DNA from: an uncultured Clostridia bacterium
Lineage (GTDB): Bacteria > Bacillota > Clostridia > Christensenellales > CAG-138
DNA: 22,075 nt
Direction of reading: 5' to 3'
Assembly (NCBI GenBank): GCA_937915925.1
Contig: CALGGM010000049.1
Location: forward strand, 1 to 22,075
Positions 1 to 8,186 of the stretch are shown piece after piece. The first letter of the stretch is position 1, and every line of letters starts with the position of its first letter. The notes under the pieces were generated by a model, which did not search any database, had not been told where the DNA came from, and saw nothing but the letters and a program-made list of their open reading frames with translations. The position numbers were made by a program, and so were the translations under genes.

Positions 1-101
1 GCACAAACTGTCACTAAGAACTAAAAATTTTTGTCCAAAAAGCTGTACCAATTTCGCAAAGCGACGAAGAATCCCCCTGCAGCATGAAAGTCAAAGCATA
101 C

Positions 102-131
102 AAAAAAGGATCGCCATGTTCGGCGATCCTT
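102..131 (-). terminator. Rho-independent terminator of the dat/Dlt-like operon
   Basis: Read on the minus strand, a perfect 10-bp stem (AAGGATCGCC / GGCGATCCTT) with a 6-nt loop is followed directly by a T run. It lies 8 bases beyond the stop codon of the NAGPA-domain gene, so it closes the eight-gene minus-strand operon. Positions 1-101 beyond it are A/T-richer, with a short AAAAATTTTT palindrome at 23-32, and no gene is visible there. Confidence 0.9.
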
Positions 132-138
132 CATTCTC

Positions 139-1239
139 TCAATCCTCAGGCGAAGCCTGCGGCTGCGCGGTCGTCATCGGCGGGAGGGGGCCTTCGGGCA
201 GGATATAGATGATATCGCTGACCCAGCGGTTGCTGTTGCTGCTCTTTGACATGATCCCGTTGACCCAGTACATCTGCGCGGAGCCGCCGCCGTCGAGGTT
301 ATAGGCGACCTTGCATCCGAGCTTCTCCATCAGGGCGCTCAGCTGATCGAACGTCAGACCGTCGGTCATGCCCTTTAACCGTCCCTCGACGATCACGAAG
401 CAGTAATGACCCGGCTCGTAATAACCGATCGCGGCGCGCGGGTTTTCGCGTGCGAGGCGCTTATAGGTGATATCCGTCATCGCCTTGCCGTTCTCGTCCA
501 GCAGCGCGGGACCGAAGCTCCACACCTGCCACGGGTCGGATTCGACGATCTCTTCGAGCGTGAACGTCCCCCACTTTTTCGTCTCCATGCGTCCGTCGCG
601 GTACAGCACGCACAGGTCCGCTCCGTTTTCGAGCTTGTTGCGGTACAGCTCGCCGTTTCGAAGCACGATGCTGTTGGACATGTGCGAGTACGTGTCGCCG
701 TCGATCGCCAGAAGCGCGCCGACGCGCGATGCGATCTGCTCGACCGGATGCGCGTACTTCTTCGTAAAGTCATTCTCCGCGGAAGCCGTCTGGATCAGCG
801 TGACGTCCTGCACGTAGATGTCCGCGACATGGTACGTGGTCGTCTCCTTCTTCTTGTTCGTGTCGGTGTGCGACGTGATTGAGATGCTGATCGACTGGCT
901 CTTATAGCTGCGCTCCTCCAGAATCGGCTCGTCCGAGAACTTGTCCGGGAATCTGCCGCCTAAAAGTCCGCTCGGCGTGGGCGTCGGCTCGGGCGTCGGT
1001 TCCGGCGAGGGCGTGGGGATCGGCGTCGGCGGCATGGTCGGCGCGTCGGTCGCATCCGATGCGGGCGTCTGCACCTCGAGCAGTGAAACGACCTCCTCTT
1101 CCTCGATCGGCTCCGCCGTCGGCGCAGGCGTTTCCGCCGCCGTCTGCGGCTGTACCGCGTTCGTTTCCGTTGCCCCGGGGGTATTGCACGCGCAGAGCAT
1201 GACACAAAGCGCGAGAACCGTCACAATCCGTTTCTTCAT
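139..1239 (-). CDS. Lipoprotein with phosphodiester glycosidase (NAGPA/DUF2233) domain
   Basis: A 366-residue predicted lipoprotein. The N-terminus is a signal peptide ending in a lipobox (L-C-A-C, lipidated Cys18). A long Pro/Thr/Glu-rich spacer follows (about residues 30-90), including tandem PEPTPEPTPTP-like repeats, which would hold the domain away from the membrane. The C-terminal domain (about 110-348) has hallmarks of the NAGPA family: AIDGDTYSH (178-186), FGPALLDENG (242-251), AIGYYEPGHYCFVIVEGR (270-287) and NLDGGGSAQMY (314-324). Known family members cleave phosphodiester-linked sugars or occur in exopolysaccharide clusters. The bacterial substrate here is unknown. It is the last gene of the operon and starts 3 nt after the preceding stop. 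I infer trimming or modification of a phosphodiester-containing surface polymer, the likely target of the upstream acyltransferase genes. Confidence 0.85.
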   Translation of the reverse strand: MKKRIVTVLALCVMLCACNTPGATETNAVQPQTAAETPAPTAEPIEEEEVVSLLEVQTPASDATDAPTMPPTPIPTPSPEPTPEPTPTPSGLLGGRFPDKFSDEPILEERSYKSQSISISITSHTDTNKKKETTTYHVADIYVQDVTLIQTASAENDFTKKYAHPVEQIASRVGALLAIDGDTYSHMSNSIVLRNGELYRNKLENGADLCVLYRDGRMETKKWGTFTLEEIVESDPWQVWSFGPALLDENGKAMTDITYKRLARENPRAAIGYYEPGHYCFVIVEGRLKGMTDGLTFDQLSALMEKLGCKVAYNLDGGGSAQMYWVNGIMSKSSNSNRWVSDIIYILPEGPLPPMTTAQPQASPED

Positions 1240-1242
1240 AGC

Positions 1243-1770
1243 TTAATCTTCCGTTCCGACAGGTGTATACACAATGCTCGCAACCGCGCCGTCCACGATC
1301 GCAACGGAAAGCTGCGCCGTGCCGTCCACGAGATTCCAATCCGCTTCCGAAAGCTCGGGGAACGCCTCCCCCGCCTCCGCCTCCGACATGCCGATGTAGA
1401 GTCCCTGCGGGGTCTTTACGGTGTCGTCCGCGACCGTGATCGCGGTGACGCGGCTCGTCCCGTCGATCTCGTTTGTCATGATCTGGAAGCCGGAATAGTA
1501 ATAATACACATCCGCGCTGTCGAACGCGCAGCTCTCGCCCGTGAACGTGTCGCGATAGGCGGGAAGCTTCGAAAGCACGTCCGCGCTCTCGTCGAAGATC
1601 CCGAACCGCACGCCGTTCGCCTCAAAGTACAGCTCGCCGTACTCGCCGCCGCGCACCGCGTTCGGATCGATAAACACCACGTTCGGGTCGTCCGTCGCGG
1701 GCGTTTTGCTCCCGCAGCCGAGCGCCGTCAGCAGCAGAAGCGCAAGCAGGATCAAAGCCATTCGTTTCAT
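1243..1770 (-). CDS. Small lipoprotein of unknown function
   Basis: A 175-residue predicted lipoprotein. The start at 1770 is chosen because it has a GGAGG site about 8 nt upstream and opens directly into a signal peptide (MKRMALILLALLLLTALGC) with lipobox T-A-L-G-C and lipid-accepting Cys19. A longer in-frame start at 1845 would lie inside the upstream gene and bury the signal peptide. The mature part is acidic with mixed strand-like segments. The TPQGLYIGMSEAEAGEAFPE stretch resembles the GIxIGMxxxEV pattern seen in several small periplasmic or lipoprotein domains, but I do not recognise a named family. It lies 1 nt after the SGNH gene stop and 3 nt before the NAGPA gene, so it is co-transcribed. 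It may be an accessory of the polymer-modifying machinery, which is inference from position only. Confidence 0.8.
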   Translation of the reverse strand: MKRMALILLALLLLTALGCGSKTPATDDPNVVFIDPNAVRGGEYGELYFEANGVRFGIFDESADVLSKLPAYRDTFTGESCAFDSADVYYYYSGFQIMTNEIDGTSRVTAITVADDTVKTPQGLYIGMSEAEAGEAFPELSEADWNLVDGTAQLSVAIVDGAVASIVYTPVGTED

Positions 1771-1771
1771 T

Positions 1772-2812
1772 TCAGTTATCCTCCGATCGTAACCGTAGTT
1801 TTTCCTGTTCATACCGTTCGGAAAGCGCCGCGTAATCCGCTTCATACGGCGCTTCGCCGCGGTGATCCGTTAAACCGTATTCTTCCTTCAGCACTGCCCC
1901 GAACCAGCGCGACAGCTTTTCCGCGCCGTACACGTTGAGATGCTGTCCCATGTCGCAGGTGTCGGTCTGCATGTCGATGCCGATCTCACCGTTCTCCGCG
2001 ATCATATTATCATACCGCAATCCGTGCGATTTTGCAAACGCTTCTACGTCCGCGTCCCACTCCGGATACCAGTACGGCTCGATCGACGGCGACTTGATCA
2101 GCACCAGCGCGATCCCCTTCTCCTCGCACAGCGCCGCCATCCTCGATAGCCATTCCATGCTCTCCTTCGGAAGGTGCTTATCCTTAAGCACCGGCGGCAC
2201 GGGCGTTTCGGTCGCGGGGCGCACCTCGGTGCGCATCAGATAGCCCTTGAACGAAACGGGGGCGCCGTCGTTCAGCCAGTAGCGCCAGTCCTCCTCCGTC
2301 AGCGACAGGATCCGGTCGTGATACCGAAGAAGCGGGAACGCGTAGCTCATGAAGTCCTCGTCCTCGGTCATGCTCGCCCTGATCGCGCCGACCTTCGCGC
2401 TTCCCCAGCGCATGCCGTCGAGCGTGATGCGGTTGTACGCCTCGGACTGCGGCACGCCGTATTTTAACGCAAGCACGTTGTACACCACGACCTTCGGCGT
2501 CTCGGTCTTCAGCGCGTCCTCCAAAAGGTAGTAGGACTGCCACACCAGCTGCTGCGCGCTGCCGCGGATGTACGAGGTGATCCCGTACTCGTCGAAAAGC
2601 GTGACCGGCGAGAAGTTCGAGAACACCTCGCAGTCTCCGACGAACAGCACGTCGTGCGAAATCGTTTCGCGATAGTATTCGCCCGCAAGATGACCCTCGA
2701 TCAGCGTGTCGTGATACTTCGGACGCAAGAGCCTCGATACAAGGATCAGCGCGCCGACGAACACGATGCAGGCAAGGATGACGCCGATGACGGTTTTACT
2801 CGTTCGTTTCAT
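1772..2812 (-). CDS. SGNH-type extracellular acyltransferase partner of MBOAT (DltD/AlgJ-like role)
   Basis: A 346-residue protein with an N-terminal membrane segment (about residues 8-28) and an extracytoplasmic domain. Block I reads FVGDCEVFSNFSP (57-69), and the C-terminal block DMGQHLN (287-293) supplies Asp and His. The candidate catalytic triad is Cys61, Asp287 and His291. In SGNH hydrolases and DltD-type proteins the first residue is normally Ser, so Cys here is notable. LVLIKSPS (237-244) fits another conserved block of MBOAT-partner proteins. The gene starts 2 nt after the MBOAT stop with no clear Shine-Dalgarno site, suggesting translational coupling. By analogy with DltB/DltD or AlgI/AlgJ, it would take the acyl or aminoacyl group passed by the MBOAT protein and move it to an extracellular polymer. 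Family role is likely; substrate is unknown. Confidence 0.8.
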   Translation of the reverse strand: MKRTSKTVIGVILACIVFVGALILVSRLLRPKYHDTLIEGHLAGEYYRETISHDVLFVGDCEVFSNFSPVTLFDEYGITSYIRGSAQQLVWQSYYLLEDALKTETPKVVVYNVLALKYGVPQSEAYNRITLDGMRWGSAKVGAIRASMTEDEDFMSYAFPLLRYHDRILSLTEEDWRYWLNDGAPVSFKGYLMRTEVRPATETPVPPVLKDKHLPKESMEWLSRMAALCEEKGIALVLIKSPSIEPYWYPEWDADVEAFAKSHGLRYDNMIAENGEIGIDMQTDTCDMGQHLNVYGAEKLSRWFGAVLKEEYGLTDHRGEAPYEADYAALSERYEQEKLRLRSEDN

Positions 2813-2814
2813 AC

Positions 2815-4392
2815 TCAGAACCGGTTATAAATAAACTGCGAGGCGTCGAAGCCGAAGCCGTACCGCCCGAAGATCAGGATCGTGCCGATCAGCACGAGCA
2901 GCGCGCAGACGGAAAATACCGTGCCGCGCTTTAAGATCCGCGTTCGGATCGCGCCCTTTCGCTGTACCATCGACAGCGTGAACATCGCGATCACGCCGAC
3001 AAACGCGATCGCGTAATCCGCATACGAAAGCCCGAGCGACTGGATGCCGCCGCGGAACACCGCGCCCCAGTTCCACGTCGTGAACATCGAGAAGAACGAC
3101 GAGAACGCTTCCCCGACGGTCGGATAGCAGTCGAGTATGCGAAGCGACGATAAGAGCAGCACCGTGCGGATCACCGTAAAGCCGCGATAGAACGCGCTTT
3201 CGGTGAGCCTCGGAAACCTTGCGTGAAAGCGCGCGTACAGCGGCTTCAGCTCCTCGGAAAGCAGGATCACAACGCCGTTCAGAAGTCCCCACACGAGGAA
3301 CGTCAGATTGCTGCCGTGCCAGATACCGGTGAGCGCCCACACAAGGACCGTCGCAAGGTATACCGGCACGCGCCGCGATACGCCCGCGCCGAAGCGCCGC
3401 GTGGATTTCGACAGCGAACGCATCGGCTTTGAAACCGAAAGCGGGTAATAGACGTAGCGCTTGAACCATTCGCCGAGCGTGATGTGCCAGCGCCGCCAGT
3501 ATTCCGCAATGCTCTTCGAAAAATACGGACGGAAGAAGTTCTCCTCGACCGTGACGCCGAGCATCTCGCCCACGCCGATCGTGATGTCGATGCCGCCCGT
3601 AAAGTCCGCATAGAGGCACGCGGCATACAGAAGCATCTCGACGAGCACGAAATCGCCGCGATACACGTTCGGTCTTGCGCACAGCGCCTTCACCGCCACA
3701 AGCAGGCGGTCCGCGACGATCAGCTTTTTCCAGTAGCCCCACGCGATGCGAAGGCTTGCGGACAGAAACCGCTTTCCGTCAAACGCGTGCGCTTCCGTGA
3801 GCGCCTTTCCCACCGTCTCAAACCGCGTGATCGGTCCCTGCACCAGCAGCGGGAAAAACGACGTGAACAGAGCAAGCTTCAAGGGATTCCGTTCCGCCGG
3901 GATCGACTCGCGGTACACGTCCAAAAGGTAGCCCACTGTGGAGAATGTGTAAAAGGAAATGCCCATCGTGAGCGCAAGGTTCTGTCCGAACGGCTCGACG
4001 CCGAAAAGCCCTGCCGAGAGTCTTCCGATCAGCGCGCCGTACTTTAACGCAAAGAGGATCCCGAAGTTTACAAGAAGCGTCAGAATCAGCACCAGCCGTC
4101 TGCGCTTTTCAAAGCCGAGCCGCGCGCGCTTGCGCTCCTCCTTCGTGTGCGTCGCCTTCATCGCGGCGAGCGTTTCCTTCTGCCGCGTGAACGACGCGTC
4201 GAAAAGGCGCGTCGCGCCGTACACCGTCGCGACCGTCACCGCCATAAAGATCGCGCCGATCCAGCCCGCGTATACGACGAACACGGCGTTGAACGCGAGC
4301 AGCACGGTCCATTGGATCCGTTTCGGCACGAGGAAGTACACGGGCACGAGTACCGCCAGAAACAGAAGAAACGCCCACGAAGCGAACAGCAT
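2815..4392 (-). CDS. MBOAT family O-acyltransferase (DltB/AlgI-like)
   Basis: A 525-residue polytopic membrane protein, the usual size for DltB/AlgI-type MBOAT enzymes. Hydrophobic helices run from residue 1 to the C-terminus, with a charged cytoplasmic loop around 65-98. The diagnostic motifs are YWRRWHITLGEWFKRYVYYP (298-317), with His303, and TGIWHGSNLTFLVWGLLNG (355-373), with the invariant catalytic His359. MBOAT proteins of this type accept acyl or aminoacyl groups from a cytoplasmic donor and pass them through the membrane. The start codon shares one base with the stop of the carrier-protein gene (TGATG), indicating coupling. With the DltA-like enzyme and carrier upstream, the donor is probably an aminoacyl-carrier-protein thioester. 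Whether the acceptor is teichoic acid or another polymer cannot be read from the sequence. Confidence 0.9.
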   Translation of the reverse strand: MLFASWAFLLFLAVLVPVYFLVPKRIQWTVLLAFNAVFVVYAGWIGAIFMAVTVATVYGATRLFDASFTRQKETLAAMKATHTKEERKRARLGFEKRRRLVLILTLLVNFGILFALKYGALIGRLSAGLFGVEPFGQNLALTMGISFYTFSTVGYLLDVYRESIPAERNPLKLALFTSFFPLLVQGPITRFETVGKALTEAHAFDGKRFLSASLRIAWGYWKKLIVADRLLVAVKALCARPNVYRGDFVLVEMLLYAACLYADFTGGIDITIGVGEMLGVTVEENFFRPYFSKSIAEYWRRWHITLGEWFKRYVYYPLSVSKPMRSLSKSTRRFGAGVSRRVPVYLATVLVWALTGIWHGSNLTFLVWGLLNGVVILLSEELKPLYARFHARFPRLTESAFYRGFTVIRTVLLLSSLRILDCYPTVGEAFSSFFSMFTTWNWGAVFRGGIQSLGLSYADYAIAFVGVIAMFTLSMVQRKGAIRTRILKRGTVFSVCALLVLIGTILIFGRYGFGFDASQFIYNRF

Positions 4393-4625
4393 CAGTCGTC
4401 CTGCTCCCCGATCTTTTTGATCAGCGCATAGAGCGCCTTTGCGGAATTGAAGTTGTTCGGCACGATCTCCTTTGCCGGGATCACGACGTCGAACTCCTCC
4501 TCGATGCGCGTGATGAGCATCACGATGTCAAATGACGCAAGGATGCCGTCGTCGATCAGGCTCGTTTCCTTTTCGAAATCGGTTTCGGGATGCAGCTCCC
4601 TTAAAATGTCCAGTAACTGTTCCAT
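4392..4625 (-). CDS. Acyl carrier protein, DltC-like
   Basis: A 77-residue carrier protein with the four-helix ACP pattern. The start at 4625 is preceded by TAGGAGGAACG, so the Shine-Dalgarno sequence overlaps the stop codon of the adenylating enzyme gene. The upstream in-frame ATG at 4655 lies inside that gene and is less likely. The phosphopantetheine site is Ser31 in DDGILASFDIVML (25-37). The usual Asp before the Ser is Ala here. Downstream, IEEEFDVVIPAKEI is typical helix III of carrier proteins. Sandwiched between the DltA-like ligase and the MBOAT gene, it is expected to carry the activated amino acid as a thioester to the membrane acyltransferase. It is far more like DltC-type dedicated carriers than fatty-acid AcpP, which normally has DSLD. 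Confidence 0.87.
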   Translation of the reverse strand: MEQLLDILRELHPETDFEKETSLIDDGILASFDIVMLITRIEEEFDVVIPAKEIVPNNFNSAKALYALIKKIGEQDD

Positions 4626-4633
4626 CGTTCCTC

Positions 4634-6127
4634 CTATCGGTACAAAAGCCCGCAAGCCGCCTTTCGGTCGGTCTTGCCGTTCTCGGTCAGCGGGATGCGC
4701 TCCACGCGCACGGTGCGCTTGGGCAGCAGGTATTCTGGAAGCCTATTGCGAAGCGCCGACAGCACCTCCGCCTTTTCGAGTGCGCCGGTGTAGATCAGCC
4801 CCAGCACGCTTCGTTCGCGGTCGAACACCGCGCAGGCGGCGGTCACGCCCTCGATTGCCTTTGCCGCGGACTCGAGCTCGCCGAGCTCGATGCGGTGTCC
4901 CATGTGCTTGATCTGATCGTCCCGGCGTCCCAGAAACTCGAGCTCGCCGTACGCATTGTATCTCGCAAGGTCTCCGGTGCGGTAGACCGTTTCGGGATAA
5001 TCCGGGTTCAGCGGATTCTGCACGAACGCGAGCTTCGTGCGCTCCGGATCGCGGTAATACCCGCCGGTGACCGACGTACCGCGAATGTAGATCTCGCCCT
5101 CATCGGCGCGGTTCCCGTTCTCGTCGATCAAAAACACCTCGGCGTTGTCAAACGCGCGTCCGATCGGGATGCGCTCGCCGTCCGAAAAGTCGCGGTCGAC
5201 CTCATAACAGCACGTCATGCCGGTGCATTCCGTAGGTCCGTACAGGTTCAGGTAGCGCGCAGGCACATGCTCGCGCCAGAGCTTCAGCTGCTTTGGCGGC
5301 ATGACCTCGCTGCCGAACGCGACGGTTTTCAAAAACTTCGGCACGACCTCATCGAACGTGCGCAGCGCGGAAATCAGCGTCAGCGCCGGCACGACCCAGC
5401 ACAACGCGGTGATCCCGTGCGCGTTCAAAAACTCCACGAGCGGAACCGGCGTCATGAACAATCTTTTGGGCACGATCACCACGCGCGAGCCGCACTTCAA
5501 CGCGGACAGGATCTCCTTGAGGCAGGCGTCCACATAGAGCGGCGCCTGCATTCCGAACACATCCGTTTCGTCGACCTGCAGCGCGTCCGTGATCTGCTTT
5601 GCGTAATCGCGCACCGCGCGGTGGATTCCCACCACGCCCTTCGGCGCGCCGGTGGAGCCGCTTGTAAACACGAGATACGCAGGATCTGCGTCGGTCGTTT
5701 TGCGTCTTGCCGCCGCGAGCGCGTCGGCGTCGACCGGCGCGGAGAACGCCTCTCCCGCCTCGATCGCCTCGCCCGAGAATCCGCAGGTAAAAAGCAGCGG
5801 GTCCGCCGTTTCGTCGACGATCGCGAAGCGCGGTCGGACGCGCTCTATAATCGAGCGGATGCGGGTCTCGCCCATCTCGGCGTCGACCGGCACGTAAAAG
5901 CAGTCCGCTCTCCATACGCCGAAGAACGCCGCGATCATCGCGCCGCTGCGGCGCATGAACACGAGCACCGCTTCCCGCTGCGCCCCGCGGCGTAAAAGCG
6001 CGGAGCCTGCGCGATCGGCGCGTTCCTTGACGGCGTTCACCGTCAGCGATTCAAACTCGTCGCAGAACAGCGCCGCGTCGGGACGCGTTTCCGCCTGCCG
6101 ATCCAAAAAGTCCAATACGGTCTTCAT
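4634..6127 (-). CDS. DltA-like amino-acid adenylating enzyme (D-alanine--carrier protein ligase family)
   Basis: A 497-residue stand-alone adenylation enzyme of the NRPS/DltA type, predicted to activate an amino acid with ATP and load it on the adjacent carrier protein. Motifs in order: YLVFTSGSTGAPKG (151-164, P-loop), LYVDACLKEI (197-206) with the amino-group-binding Asp200, LYGPTE (295-300), YRTGDL (383-388), and PLTENGKTDRK (479-489) with catalytic Lys485. Length and lack of fused domains match DltA. Manual alignment of the substrate pocket to the PheA positions gives D200-A201-K204-C243-V269-F271-L295-G303-M304-K485. This does not look like textbook DltA, so D-alanine is not certain. The start at 6127 has GGAGG 9 nt upstream and lies 1 nt after the previous stop. 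The upstream in-frame ATG at 6184 would overlap that gene. Confidence 0.88.
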   Translation of the reverse strand: MKTVLDFLDRQAETRPDAALFCDEFESLTVNAVKERADRAGSALLRRGAQREAVLVFMRRSGAMIAAFFGVWRADCFYVPVDAEMGETRIRSIIERVRPRFAIVDETADPLLFTCGFSGEAIEAGEAFSAPVDADALAAARRKTTDADPAYLVFTSGSTGAPKGVVGIHRAVRDYAKQITDALQVDETDVFGMQAPLYVDACLKEILSALKCGSRVVIVPKRLFMTPVPLVEFLNAHGITALCWVVPALTLISALRTFDEVVPKFLKTVAFGSEVMPPKQLKLWREHVPARYLNLYGPTECTGMTCCYEVDRDFSDGERIPIGRAFDNAEVFLIDENGNRADEGEIYIRGTSVTGGYYRDPERTKLAFVQNPLNPDYPETVYRTGDLARYNAYGELEFLGRRDDQIKHMGHRIELGELESAAKAIEGVTAACAVFDRERSVLGLIYTGALEKAEVLSALRNRLPEYLLPKRTVRVERIPLTENGKTDRKAACGLLYR

Positions 6128-6128
6128 T

Positions 6129-8186
6129 TCAGTTTCCTCCGTCAAACGGCTCGGTCGCGACCGGCGGGTACAGCGATTTGTCATAGCTCCAGTACGATCT
6201 GCTGTACCGCCGCGTCTGCGCGTCCGTCCACATAAAGCAGCGTCGCTTGCCCGTGTACGCGCGGCAGGCGTCGAAGTGATACCAGCCCGTTCCGATGTTG
6301 ACCAGCAGCCAGTAGTGGTGCGGATTCGGGTAGCGCTGCACGCTTATGATCTGCGCGTCCGTCCGTTCCAAAAGCAGCCTTGCGGCGGCATACGAGGTGA
6401 AGCAGTCGCCCCTGCCCGTCGTCAGTCCGCGCACCGCCTCGCTGCGCCAGTCCTGTTTGTTCGAACGCGCGGAGTAGCGCACGTTCCTGAATACGTAATC
6501 ATAGATCGCTTCGATCTGCTCGGCGAGCGTCATGTCGTCGGTCAGGATCTTCGCGATGATCTTGTCCGCAACCGCCTGCGCGCGCTCGTCGCTGACCTTT
6601 GCCGCGACAAAGCGGAACGTGACCGTCTTCGTGACGGCGTTTCCCGCGCGGTCCGTCGCGGTATAGGTAACCGGATAATTGCCCTTGCGCGTGGGATCGA
6701 CCTTCGACGCGTCGACCGCAACGTCGATCGCGCCGTCGCAGTTGTCCGCGGCGGAAACCTCCGCAAGGTACGCGACCGGCTCCCCGACGTAGCAGTAGCG
6801 GTCCTTTGCGCCGTACAGCTTCGGCGGCTCCGCGTCCGGCACGAGCGTCAGCGTAAACGTCAGCGTGCTTTGATTGCCGCTTGCGTCGGTCGCCTCCACC
6901 GTAACGTCCTGCGAAGGAAGCGACCAGTCCGGCTCCCGTACAAACGCCGCCGTCGCCTCCGACACGTCGGAAACGTCGACAAGCGCATCGACGCCGACCG
7001 GCGTATCAAGATAATGCGTTCCGGACGATGGCGTGATCTCGGGCGGCGTGGTGTCGCGCACGTCGAGCACCGCAAGGTTCTCCTCGCCGTCGATCAGTAC
7101 CGCGATCACATGCATGCCCGGCACGTTCGGAAGAAACGGTCCCAACAGCTCCGCCGTGTGTCCGTCCGTCCCGTCCAGCAGCTCCTCCGCCGCAAGCGGC
7201 GTATTGCGCGCCTCGATGACGGAGGGCTTCACGCCCGAAACGAGCAGCGTCGATTCGACCTCCGTTTCGTTGCCGCCGAGATCGGTGAGCAGGACGCGCA
7301 CCGTCTGTGCCGTGCGGCAGTCAGGATCGGGCTCCTTTAAAAACGTGGCCCGCACCGCGGTGTTGTCGGACACGTCCTTTACGAGCTGTTCCGGCTTCAC
7401 CGTTTCGCCCGGCAGCGCGATATGGGTCGTGCCGCTTCCCGTCGGCGCAACGGTGTCCTCGACGTGCAGCTCCGTGATCGCCTCCACCCCGTCCGCGACG
7501 ACGCGGATCGGGTACACGCCCGGCGTGCCCATCATTTCAACGGTGATCGGATCGATCCGAACGTCTTCATACGTACCGATCAGAAGCGCTTCCGCGTCCG
7601 GCGCGGGATCGCCCGCCTCCAGCGTGACCGCGTCCTTTGCGACGCGCACATGCACCGTGACCGGAACCAGCGTGCGGTTGCCGCTCGCGTCCGAAAGCGC
7701 GACGACCGCCTCGTAATCGCCGACGGTCCCGTAGTCCGGCGCGGTCTCGAACGAGACCCGGACCACGCTCTGATCGCGAAGATTCTTAATAAGCTTGTCC
7801 GGCGTGGGCGCTTCATAGATCGAAACGGTCGTTTCCACGCCCTGCGCCGTCGGTGCCTCGGTGTCGCGCACGCGCAAAAACACCGGCACCGCGCGCGAGC
7901 CCGTATGTACGGAGAGCCGATAATCGCCCGCCGCGCGGTAGGTCGCGTCCGGCGCGAGCGCATAGGTCATTTCGTCCGCGTCCGTGCGGGCGAACGCCCT
8001 TGCCTCCGGCGAGGTCTCGCCGAGCTCGATCGTCAAGGTCGGACGCACCGCGCCGTACGTCGCGCACAGCAGAACAAACGCCGCCGTCAGCGCCGCGGCA
8101 AACAGCGGCGCAACCGCCGTCAGAACGCCGTACCAAAGCGAACGCTCACGCTTCTGCCGTTCCGCTTCCGTTGCCGTTCGCCTCAT
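6129..8186 (-). CDS. Membrane-anchored protein with Ig-like repeats and C-terminal transglutaminase-like domain
   Basis: A 685-residue protein. A short charged cytoplasmic head is followed by one membrane helix (about 18-44), so the rest is extracytoplasmic. Residues 48-450 form three tandem modules of about 135 residues, each a pair of Ig-like folds, with junction motifs RDTEAP (107), EDTVAP (243) and RDTTPP (377). A DUF5011-like Ig domain follows (about 451-528). The C-terminal transglutaminase-like domain (about 535-660) has GRGDCFTSYAAARLL with Cys595, NPHHYWLLVN with His623/624, and WYHFDAC with Asp639, so the Cys-His-Asp triad is intact. The gene overlaps dat by 4 nt (ATGA) and precedes the DltA-like gene by 1 nt. 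The family includes cysteine proteases and cross-linkers; the activity here is unknown. It may anchor or process a surface polymer or protein. Confidence 0.85.
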   Translation of the reverse strand: MRRTATEAERQKRERSLWYGVLTAVAPLFAAALTAAFVLLCATYGAVRPTLTIELGETSPEARAFARTDADEMTYALAPDATYRAAGDYRLSVHTGSRAVPVFLRVRDTEAPTAQGVETTVSIYEAPTPDKLIKNLRDQSVVRVSFETAPDYGTVGDYEAVVALSDASGNRTLVPVTVHVRVAKDAVTLEAGDPAPDAEALLIGTYEDVRIDPITVEMMGTPGVYPIRVVADGVEAITELHVEDTVAPTGSGTTHIALPGETVKPEQLVKDVSDNTAVRATFLKEPDPDCRTAQTVRVLLTDLGGNETEVESTLLVSGVKPSVIEARNTPLAAEELLDGTDGHTAELLGPFLPNVPGMHVIAVLIDGEENLAVLDVRDTTPPEITPSSGTHYLDTPVGVDALVDVSDVSEATAAFVREPDWSLPSQDVTVEATDASGNQSTLTFTLTLVPDAEPPKLYGAKDRYCYVGEPVAYLAEVSAADNCDGAIDVAVDASKVDPTRKGNYPVTYTATDRAGNAVTKTVTFRFVAAKVSDERAQAVADKIIAKILTDDMTLAEQIEAIYDYVFRNVRYSARSNKQDWRSEAVRGLTTGRGDCFTSYAAARLLLERTDAQIISVQRYPNPHHYWLLVNIGTGWYHFDACRAYTGKRRCFMWTDAQTRRYSRSYWSYDKSLYPPVATEPFDGGN

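Noticed and set aside
4532..7340. Long plus-strand frames (487 and 461 codons) opposite the DltA-like and transglutaminase-like genes
   Set aside because: Low-complexity Arg/His/Ala-rich products, no ribosome binding site logic, and the opposite strand has complete motif sets.
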